Source: Mucilaginibacter sp. OK098
GTDB taxonomy: Bacteria; Bacteroidota; Bacteroidia; Sphingobacteriales; Sphingobacteriaceae
Assembly: GCF_900142915.1 (NCBI RefSeq)
Contig: NZ_FRCM01000001.1
Location: 620,001 to 684,000 of the forward strand
DNA length: 64,000 nucleotides
Reading direction: 5' to 3'
Below the pieces are notes generated by a model. It was not told the origin of the DNA and did not search any database. It was given only the letters and a program-made list of their open reading frames with translations. Both the position numbers and the translations under genes were made by a program. How positions within the stretch are numbered: position 1 is the stretch's first letter; every line of letters starts with the position of its first letter. Shown here in pieces: positions 24,404-31,438 of this stretch.

Positions 24404-25555
24404 ATGAAGATAAACAAGTATAACATTGTTTTTATCAGGCATAAAGGCTTTGTTATACTTGTGCTTTTACTGTTGATAACAGCTTTATCGGCATGGACTA
24501 CAATTAGGGATGCTATTGAAACCGGGCCTTATCAATTGGTATATCCTGCCAATTTTGGGAACCGCATTAATGTTCCTGATGATAACCCAACCACCAAACA
24601 GGGGGTTTATTTGGGCAGGTTATTATTTTATGAGAAGAAGCTATCAGCAAATAATACCCTGTCATGTGCCAGTTGTCATCAGCAGGATAAAGCATTTACT
24701 GATGGTAAAGCACTTAGTGAGGGTGTTGACCAGGTACTAACTGCCCGAAACTCCATGTCGCTGGCTAACCTGTTGTGGACAAGAAAGTTCTTTTGGGATG
24801 GAAGGGCAGGTAGTTTGGAAGATCAGGCAATTACCCCAATGATTAATCCGCATGAGATGGGTCAATCGCTGGATGTATCTGTTAAAAAACTCAGTAACAC
24901 AGCTACTTATCCTGCTCTATTTAAACTGGTTTATGGTAATGAAACCATAACGGGTGATAGGATCTGCAAAGCAATTTCACAGTTTGAGCGCACGCTTATT
25001 TCGTGTAATTCACGGTATGATCAATATTTAAAAAACGCTTACCTGCCAACCAGGCAGGAACTGAACGGGATGAATTTGTTCATGAACGGACCTAATCCTG
25101 AAAAGGGCATCCGCGGAGCTAATTGTGCACATTGCCATGGCGGCCCTAAAACCTATAACGAACTTTTTCACAACAACGGGCTGGATAGTATTCCTAAAGA
25201 TGTAGGTATCGAGTCTTTAACAGGTTTGGCTGCAGATCGTGGTCGTTTTAAAGTGCCAACCCTGCGGAATATAGCCTTAACTTCTCCCTATATGCACGAT
25301 GGCAGGTTTAAAACCTTAGAAGAAGTTGTAGATCATTACAGTGATCATTTAAAAGAATCGGAGGCTTTAAGTACTTTTTTACGCGGAGAATCAAACGATA
25401 TAGGCGGGAAGACCTTACATTTAAGGCCGGATGAGAAAAAGGATATCATTGCATTTTTAAACATGCTTACGGATTCAACATTTATTAATGACCCGCGTTT
25501 TTCTGATCCGAATAAAACAATCGCACTGAAAAAATCAAAATCCAACTCCAAATGA
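24404..25555 (+). CDS. Di-haem cytochrome c peroxidase (CCP/MauG family)
   Basis: Periplasmic di-haem protein with an N-terminal membrane anchor (about 17-33). Haem sites are CASCH (Cys88-His92) and CAHCH (Cys241-His245), with FFWDGRAGSLEDQAITPMINPHEM between them and YMHDGRFKTLEEVVDHYSDH near the end, all typical of the family. Members either reduce H2O2 or oxidise protein residues. It starts 136 bp after the receptor and overlaps the next gene by 4 bp (ATGA), so it belongs to the ModE-TonB operon. Confidence 0.9.
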   Translation: MKINKYNIVFIRHKGFVILVLLLLITALSAWTTIRDAIETGPYQLVYPANFGNRINVPDDNPTTKQGVYLGRLLFYEKKLSANNTLSCASCHQQDKAFTDGKALSEGVDQVLTARNSMSLANLLWTRKFFWDGRAGSLEDQAITPMINPHEMGQSLDVSVKKLSNTATYPALFKLVYGNETITGDRICKAISQFERTLISCNSRYDQYLKNAYLPTRQELNGMNLFMNGPNPEKGIRGANCAHCHGGPKTYNELFHNNGLDSIPKDVGIESLTGLAADRGRFKVPTLRNIALTSPYMHDGRFKTLEEVVDHYSDHLKESEALSTFLRGESNDIGGKTLHLRPDEKKDIIAFLNMLTDSTFINDPRFSDPNKTIALKKSKSNSK

Positions 25556-26058
25556 AGAAATATACATTTATAATAATTGCGCTGTTCGCGTTTTTTATAA
25601 ACGCTTATTTAACAAAAGCACAGCCAACTACTAAGGATGCATCTGTAAAAGTAACAGGTGAGGTAACTTTACCTCTCGACTTAAAATTAGCTGATCTACA
25701 GCAATTTAAACAAACTGAAGTTACACGAAAAGACAGGGATGGAAAAGATCATACTTATTCAGGTGTAATACTTTCAGAGATCTTGCAAAAAGCTGGCGTT
25801 ACATTAGGAAAAGACCTGCGCGGCGAAAACCTTACCAAATTTGTACAGGTTACAGCCAGCGATGGTTACCAGGTTGTTTTCGCACTTGCTGAGTTGGATA
25901 AGGATTTTACAGACCGGATGATCATACTTGCTGATAAAGTTGATGGCAAACCATTGTTGCCTGCTGACGGCCCATTTCGTATTATTGTACAGGATGAAAA
26001 AAAGCCGGCACGATGCATTAAGCAGGTAAGCGGTATAAAGGTTCAGTTTGCCAAATAA
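25552..26058 (+). CDS. Exported sulfite-oxidase-fold (molybdopterin-binding-like) protein
   Basis: 168 residues with a signal peptide (about 1-24) and a single domain of the oxidoreductase molybdopterin-binding type: VKVTGEVTLPLDLKLADLQQ, YSGVILSEILQKAGV, FVQVTASDGYQVVFALAELD and a closing RCIKQVSGIKVQF. Small stand-alone versions may lack a bound cofactor; the only conserved-looking Cys is near the C-terminus. Start overlaps the peroxidase stop, and the next gene begins at the base after its stop, so the three are translationally coupled. Confidence 0.78.
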   Translation: MKKYTFIIIALFAFFINAYLTKAQPTTKDASVKVTGEVTLPLDLKLADLQQFKQTEVTRKDRDGKDHTYSGVILSEILQKAGVTLGKDLRGENLTKFVQVTASDGYQVVFALAELDKDFTDRMIILADKVDGKPLLPADGPFRIIVQDEKKPARCIKQVSGIKVQFAK

Positions 26059-27201
26059 ATGAAGAAACACTTATTTGTATTCCTGATTTTTATTTTAGAT
26101 ATCGGGCTTGTATCGGCACAAACGCCAATTGTTAAAAGTGTTGAGCTGCATACAACAGTGCCAGGGCAAACACAGTTGAAATTACTGAATGCCCTTGATA
26201 CCTTAATGTTGCATATTAGTAAAGGTACACCTCAATCAATTGAAATAAACCAGGTTGGTTCTGCATTAAGCTTATCGGTTTTCAAAGATCTCAAAGGCAT
26301 TGAAAATAATGCAAAGGGTGAGCATTATTATAACCCAACGCTTTTAAATTTATACCCTGTAACAGGTAATCAGTATTTTATTTCACTGGCTTTTATAAGT
26401 AATGTTTCTACAGGTAATCCTGTCAGGGCAATAATTGATTTGGTTGCCGCTGTTGATAGTAACAGTACTACTTTCTCTATCCCTGTTTATTACCTTACCC
26501 GTAGTTGGAAAACAGTTAAAACAGGTAATATAACCTATCATTACGCTGATAATATAAATATTTTAAGGGCTAAGGGGTTTGATAAAGCAAATACAAGAAT
26601 TGCATTAAAACTGGGCCTAAAGCCAGAACAATTTGATTTTTACCTGTGCAATAATTACCAGGAAATAATACACTTGCTTGGTTACGGGTATGACAGGGAA
26701 TCTGCAGGCATTGTAAGTGATGGATATGGGGTAGATGCCCACACCATTTTTTCTATTGTGCATAATGAGGATTTTTCGCATGATACTTTCCATTATTATG
26801 CAGCAAAAGTCAGAAAGAACGCCCGTAATTCGGCAGCAGAAGAGGGAATTGCCTATAGTTGGGGGAATGCCTATTATACTGATGAGCATGGCGAAATGAT
26901 AACCCAGAAACAATTGGTGCCAAAGTTAAAAGAATATCTTCTGCAGCATCCGCAAGCAAGCTTACTCGAATTGTTTAGCAAAAACCCTATGATCCTTACC
27001 GGGCAGTTAAAGGTACGATCATTATTAGCTAGCCTTATTTGCGATGAGGTAGAACGTAAGCAAGGAATTACCGGGATAAAGGAATTGATTAATTGCGGCA
27101 GGGGAGATGATAACTATTTTACTGTGGTAAATAAATTTACAGGCATTAACACCTCAAACTTTAACGAACGGGTAAAAGCGTTACTGGAAAATTATAAATA
27201 A
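26059..27201 (+). CDS. Secreted protein of unknown function, possibly degenerate metallopeptidase-like
   Basis: 380 residues with signal peptide (MKKHLFVFLIFILDIGLVSA). Two parts: a beta-rich N-terminal half and a helical C-terminal half with NEDFSHDTFHYYAAK and, 16 residues later, AAEEGIAYSWG. The His/His followed by Glu-Glu spacing recalls gluzincin peptidases, but the canonical HExxH is not present, so activity is doubtful. Coupled to the sulfite-oxidase-fold gene with no gap. It may act on or fold the periplasmic partners; that is a guess. Confidence 0.6.
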   Translation: MKKHLFVFLIFILDIGLVSAQTPIVKSVELHTTVPGQTQLKLLNALDTLMLHISKGTPQSIEINQVGSALSLSVFKDLKGIENNAKGEHYYNPTLLNLYPVTGNQYFISLAFISNVSTGNPVRAIIDLVAAVDSNSTTFSIPVYYLTRSWKTVKTGNITYHYADNINILRAKGFDKANTRIALKLGLKPEQFDFYLCNNYQEIIHLLGYGYDRESAGIVSDGYGVDAHTIFSIVHNEDFSHDTFHYYAAKVRKNARNSAAEEGIAYSWGNAYYTDEHGEMITQKQLVPKLKEYLLQHPQASLLELFSKNPMILTGQLKVRSLLASLICDEVERKQGITGIKELINCGRGDDNYFTVVNKFTGINTSNFNERVKALLENYK

Positions 27202-27249
27202 ACTTTTAACTTAGTTAAATATTGATCTCAACGGCCCTTAAATACCAAA

Positions 27250-27678
27250 ATGGATAAAGAAAAACCTTTTGATAAAAATGATATTGAAGGTATGGCCCCG
27301 CTTATATCGGTGTTTGATATGCCTGTGTCGTTAAAATTTTACAGGGATCTGTTAGGCTTTTCTGTTGCAATGTCATCTGGAGAAGGAGATGATGTAGATT
27401 GGGTGCTGTTAAGGCTCAATGAGATTGAACTGATGCTGAATACTGCTTATGAAAGCGCATTTAGACCCTTAAAACCAGATACAGACCGGATTGCAGCTCA
27501 TGAAGACATGACTTTATACTTTGGCTGCCCGGATACCGATGCTTTATATGAGCATCTTCAAGCCAATAATGTAGCTGTTAGTAAACCCGAAATTACCAGG
27601 TACAACTGGAAGGCATTGACCCTTAAAGATCCGGACGGATACGGGCTTTGTTTTCACTGGCCATTGCCAAATTCCTGA
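27250..27678 (+). CDS. VOC superfamily protein (glyoxalase/bleomycin-resistance fold)
   Basis: 142 residues with paired beta-alpha-beta-beta-beta units: PLISVFDMPVSLKFYRDLLGFSVA, VDWVLLRLNEIELMLN, DMTLYFGCPDTDALYEHLQ and ALTLKDPDGYGLCFHWP. Potential metal ligands His and Glu are in the usual strands. The substrate is unknown; such proteins range from metal-dependent lyases and dioxygenases to drug-binding proteins. It follows the secreted unknown by 48 bp and may be the last gene of the operon. Confidence 0.78.
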   Translation: MDKEKPFDKNDIEGMAPLISVFDMPVSLKFYRDLLGFSVAMSSGEGDDVDWVLLRLNEIELMLNTAYESAFRPLKPDTDRIAAHEDMTLYFGCPDTDALYEHLQANNVAVSKPEITRYNWKALTLKDPDGYGLCFHWPLPNS

Positions 27679-27836
27679 TTATTTATTGAAATTATAAATA
27701 TGGTTATTTATATATAATTATAATCGCTCCCGTCAGGAGCATTATTCTTTCTTCCCATCTTTTTTTAACTTTTATAGCTGCATTATGCTTTAGATTCAAT
27801 GCTGCTACCTCAATTTTCATTGTGTTTTTAATTGGT

Positions 27837-27875
27837 AATATTATTTATTCCCCAGAGGAGTAAGTAAATAATATT
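27837..27875. promoter_or_regulatory. Perfect 11-bp dyad upstream of the DUF4331 operon
   Basis: AATATTATTTA (27837-27847) and TAAATAATATT (27865-27875) are perfect inverted copies around CCCCAGAGGAG. They lie 69 bp before the DUF4331 ATG. Candidate operator or leader hairpin for the metal-locus genes. The same 265-bp gap also has the short hairpin GCTCC-CGTCA-GGAGC at 27726-27740. Confidence 0.45.
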
Positions 27876-27943
27876 TATTAAATCCGTTTGCTGCAAGGCT
27901 GCGTAATTCTTTAAAAATCATACTATAACTTAAAAGATTACAA

Positions 27944-28597
27944 ATGAAAAAGACTAAACTTATTATTGCAGCCGCTGCCATGGCATTAGTACTTGGCGGG
28001 GGGATCTTGTGGGCATCGGATCATGCCGATGCACCCAACGTAAAAGGAAAGAGTACAGACATTACAGATCTGTACGTGTTTCAGGGTGAGAACACCAGCA
28101 ATCTTGTTTTTGTTGGAAACGTACAGGGATTATTAAGTCCCACGGCCACCAAAACCGCCTCATTTGACGAAAACACCATGATTGAATTTAAGATTGACAA
28201 CACCGGCGACAATGTTGAAGACCTGGTAATTCAATGTGTTTATAAAGGCGGCAAAATGTACATATACGGGCCGGTAAAACCTGTTAGCCCGGGTACATCA
28301 AGTACTGTAGTGGGTACGGCATCTGTAGTGGTACCTGTTACACCTTATGGCGCTGATGCTGTTACTGTAACTTCATCAACCGGCATTAAAGCGTTTGCAG
28401 GCCCAAGAGATGATCCTTTCTTTTTTGACCTTGATCAATTTCACAAAATTGTCGGCGGAACAGCTTCAGGCTTTAACAATCCCGGAACTGATACTTTCGC
28501 CGGAACAAATGTGCTGAGCGTTGTGGTTGAAGTACCCAAAAGCATGTTGAACAGCACCGGTAAATTGGGTGTCTGGTTACAAACAAAAACTAAATAA
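27944..28597 (+). CDS. DUF4331 protein, N-terminal-type half
   Basis: 217 residues with signal peptide (MKKTKLIIAAAAMALVLGGGILWA) followed by SDHADAPN and TDITDLYVFQGEN, the hallmark of DUF4331, and NTGDNVEDLVIQ, GPRDDPFFFDLDQFHKI. The family is uncharacterised; the His/Asp-rich start could bind metal. Full-length DUF4331 proteins are about twice this size; the missing C-terminal features occur in the next gene 25 bp downstream, so the family appears split in two here. Confidence 0.8.
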   Translation: MKKTKLIIAAAAMALVLGGGILWASDHADAPNVKGKSTDITDLYVFQGENTSNLVFVGNVQGLLSPTATKTASFDENTMIEFKIDNTGDNVEDLVIQCVYKGGKMYIYGPVKPVSPGTSSTVVGTASVVVPVTPYGADAVTVTSSTGIKAFAGPRDDPFFFDLDQFHKIVGGTASGFNNPGTDTFAGTNVLSVVVEVPKSMLNSTGKLGVWLQTKTK

Positions 28598-28622
28598 TTA
28601 ATTAAAGAAAGAAATCAAGATC

Positions 28623-29171
28623 ATGAAAAAGAATATATTATACAGCATAATCAGCCTTTGCGCGTTAACCATTACGCTAAGCGCCTGCCATAAAGATAAG
28701 AAAGTTACACCAGGTGATCCCAATACCGGACAAGTGTTTTCAGTAGCAGGCGACCAGGTAGGCCGTCCCGGTATTGCTACCGTTTTTGTTAGCGCTGCCG
28801 ATAAAGATAATTTTAACGTAACTGTACCATCTGTAATGGGGGCTGCTTACCAGGCAAAATTTCAAACCCAGCTTCAGGCCTATAATGGTGGTGCGTACAC
28901 TACCAACTTATTAGGCTTATCTGCTTCAGCATTTACAGGTGTTTTAGCAACCGATGTATTGGGTGTTTCCACAACCGGTAAAACTACTTATTATGACGGA
29001 ACAAACGTATTGACAGGCAGAACCCTGACGGATGATGTTATTGATGTAAGTTTAATTTTAATATTCGGCGGTCCTGATGCCTCTAAAAACCCGGGTTTAA
29101 CATCAGATCATGTTAATGGTAATGATAAACCATTTTCAACTTCATTCCCTTACGAGGCCGCACCCTGGTAA
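28623..29171 (+). CDS. DUF4331-related lipoprotein, C-terminal-type half
   Basis: 182 residues with lipobox (ITLSACHKDK). It carries the segments expected at the end of DUF4331 proteins: QVGRPGIATVFV, GRTLTDDVIDVSLILIFGG and a final DHVNGNDKPFSTSFPYEAAPW. The lipoprotein signal indicates separate export to the outer membrane, so this is a genuine second gene and not a sequencing frameshift of the first. A strong terminator follows at 29194. Confidence 0.75.
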   Translation: MKKNILYSIISLCALTITLSACHKDKKVTPGDPNTGQVFSVAGDQVGRPGIATVFVSAADKDNFNVTVPSVMGAAYQAKFQTQLQAYNGGAYTTNLLGLSASAFTGVLATDVLGVSTTGKTTYYDGTNVLTGRTLTDDVIDVSLILIFGGPDASKNPGLTSDHVNGNDKPFSTSFPYEAAPW

Positions 29172-29193
29172 TATTAATTTAATCTATCTGAAT

Positions 29194-29225
29194 AAAAGGC
29201 CGGGGTAATTCCCGGCTTTTGTTTT
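29194..29225 (+). terminator. Intrinsic terminator after DUF4331 pair
   Basis: AAAAGGCCGGGG-TAATT-CCCGGCTTTTGTTTT: a GC-rich stem with one bulge followed by a T-rich tract. It lies 23 bp after the second DUF4331 gene and before hupE, so hupE may need its own promoter or readthrough. Confidence 0.75.
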
Positions 29226-29276
29226 AGGTTCCATTTATCCAATTAATTTATACTTACTTAGCTTATCAAAATTTTA

Positions 29277-29963
29277 ATGGAAGATAATATCAAAAGCCAA
29301 TTACTTCAATACAGTCGCGTAGCGGGGATAGCTTTATTGCTGGTGTTATTTAGTCAGCCGCTTTGGGCACATGTAATTGTGGGCGAACTGGAAAAGATGT
29401 CGAAAGCGGATGCCGCCCTGGTATATCTTGGCCTGGGTTATAAGCATATTCTTCCGTTGGGGTTTGATCATATCCTGTTCATACTCAGTTTGTTTTTGTT
29501 AAGTCCTAAATTAAAACCAGTGTTATGGCAGGCAACAGCTTTTACAATAGCTCATTCTGTTACACTGGGTTTGGCAATGTATCATGTAATTACGCCGCCA
29601 GCCAAAATTGTTGAGCCTGTTATAGCGATGTCAATATTATATGTGGCTTTGGAGAATATCTTTTCACCAAGGCTAAAAACCTCGCGGATAGGTGTGGTAT
29701 TTTTATTCGGGCTGGTACATGGAATGGGCTTTGCAGGCGCTTTAGGGCAATTAGGACTGCCTAAGAACTCTTACCTTATCTCGCTGGTAATGTTTAATGT
29801 TGGGGTTGAGCTTGGGCAATTAACGGTAATAATAACAGCCTATTTTTTATTAGCCAGGTATTTTGGAGATAAGCCTTATTACCGCAAATACATTGTGATC
29901 CCTTTATCTGTCATAATAGCTTTAATAGCTACTTACTGGACAATACAAAGGTTATTCTTCTAA
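29277..29963 (+). CDS. HupE/UreJ-2 family membrane protein
   Basis: 228 residues, about 6-7 membrane helices. Family signatures are GYKHILPLGFDHILFILSLF, AHSVTLGLAMYHVI and HGMGFAGALGQLGL, with His and Asp residues suited to a metal path. HupE/UreJ proteins are implicated in nickel (or cobalt) uptake for hydrogenase or urease; no such enzymes occur here. Together with DUF4331 proteins and the receptor at 31439 it suggests a metal acquisition locus. Its end overlaps the convergent TPR gene by 12 bp. Confidence 0.83.
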   Translation: MEDNIKSQLLQYSRVAGIALLLVLFSQPLWAHVIVGELEKMSKADAALVYLGLGYKHILPLGFDHILFILSLFLLSPKLKPVLWQATAFTIAHSVTLGLAMYHVITPPAKIVEPVIAMSILYVALENIFSPRLKTSRIGVVFLFGLVHGMGFAGALGQLGLPKNSYLISLVMFNVGVELGQLTVIITAYFLLARYFGDKPYYRKYIVIPLSVIIALIATYWTIQRLFF

Positions 29964-31244
29964 ACTTTTTTGAAGGTCTTTTTCCTGGTCTGGGCTTAGG
30001 TCGTATTTATTTTTCTCCGCAGCTTTAAAAAACTCGCCGGCGTTGTATCCTTTGCCAAGCCCTTTCATCATTTTACCCATATAATATAGTTCAAGCCCTT
30101 CAAGCGGCTGGCCTGATACATGCTGCTGAAATACTTTGTAGGCTTCGTCTTTCTTATTATTTTCAAATAGGGTATAGGCATACCATGCATAGGTTTGTGG
30201 TGTTGCGCGATTATTTAATTCATTTTTTGCAAGATCCTCGGCTTTTGACGGATTATTCAAAATACCGGTATAAATCTCAATTACATATTTATTATACATT
30301 TGGCCATAAACAGTATCTGTTGACTTTGCAACAAACTCATTAGCGTATCTTTTTTCAAGTGATTTATCGCCTCTTTCCTGGGCCATTTGATACAATTTAA
30401 AAAGTGGATCAGGCAGCTTATTTTTTGTCAGCACAAATTTAAAAAGGCGCTCGGCGAGGGTATCGTTTTTATCATGCACTAAAGTAAGCCAACCCAAACC
30501 AAGGATACTGTGAAAATCAGCACTGTTTAGCCTGAGGCATTCTTTATAGATCTCGCCTGCCTTTTGCAGTTTGCCTGCATGAATATTAAGGTCTGCTGCG
30601 TTTGATAAAGCAATCCCTTTAAGGTAAGGTGAAGCTTTTGCAAGCTTAGCTGCCTGCATCATTCCGCTTATGGCGCTATCAATAGTGCCATTAAAGTGAT
30701 CGTATTTTGATCGCCTGAAATAATAGCTGTAATCCTTGTCAGACTTTAAACTGTTTAAATATAAACTTGATTTAATATATCTGCCCAATTCAAAATTCAC
30801 ATCAAACGAAAGCGTATAAAGGGTAAAATTGTCAACCCCTATCTTTTTGGCCTTTTCAAGCAGCGTATCGGCCTGGCTAAAATGATGCTGCAGCATTGCT
30901 GACGAGGTTAATGCAACAAATGGTGATGCCAGGGAGCTGTTATATGTTTTATTGATATTTTTATAAATCGCTTCTGCCTGTTTTACATCCTGTATATCGC
31001 CAAAAAGATGAAACCTCGCTATTAAAGTTGAAGCGTATTTGGATTCATTTACCTGTCGCGATTGTTTGGGGTCAATCCTGCTTTTCCAAAACTCCAGATC
31101 CGCTTCATTATCTTTTGCCTGTTGGGGTAAAGTATAATGGTTGATGAGGCTGTCAACGTAAACTTTTGAAACGATTTTAGAATTTTGATTTTTACAGGAG
31201 ATAAAAAATGATGCCATTAAAATTGCACCAACTAAATACTTCAT
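29952..31244 (-). CDS. TPR-repeat lipoprotein
   Basis: 430 residues with a lipobox (MASFFISCKN). The mature part is a series of helical repeats resembling TPRs (QVNESKYASTLIARFHLFGD, AEIYKECLRLNSADFHSILG, ATPQTYAWYAYTLFENNKKD). Probably periplasmic face of the outer membrane, binding partners unknown. Divergent from the TonB receptor at 31439 and convergent with hupE, so it is likely part of the same functional locus. The divergent gap holds TACGTAAATRC twice (about 31266 and 31349). Confidence 0.78.
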   Translation of the reverse strand: MKYLVGAILMASFFISCKNQNSKIVSKVYVDSLINHYTLPQQAKDNEADLEFWKSRIDPKQSRQVNESKYASTLIARFHLFGDIQDVKQAEAIYKNINKTYNSSLASPFVALTSSAMLQHHFSQADTLLEKAKKIGVDNFTLYTLSFDVNFELGRYIKSSLYLNSLKSDKDYSYYFRRSKYDHFNGTIDSAISGMMQAAKLAKASPYLKGIALSNAADLNIHAGKLQKAGEIYKECLRLNSADFHSILGLGWLTLVHDKNDTLAERLFKFVLTKNKLPDPLFKLYQMAQERGDKSLEKRYANEFVAKSTDTVYGQMYNKYVIEIYTGILNNPSKAEDLAKNELNNRATPQTYAWYAYTLFENNKKDEAYKVFQQHVSGQPLEGLELYYMGKMMKGLGKGYNAGEFFKAAEKNKYDLSPDQEKDLQKSLEE

Positions 31245-31438
31245 AAGCCAGGTTTTTAGAATAAGTTACGTAAATACAGAGGTAACAGTTTTACAACTAC
31301 CATCATCATTTAAAATGAATAATTAAATCCCTGCATAAGCAAACTACGTAAATGCCTAAAACCTTTGACTAATATCTATTCCCCTTGCTTAAGAAACTTA
31401 AATTCGCGGTCCGGTTAAATAATAGCGTTGAGCTTTTT

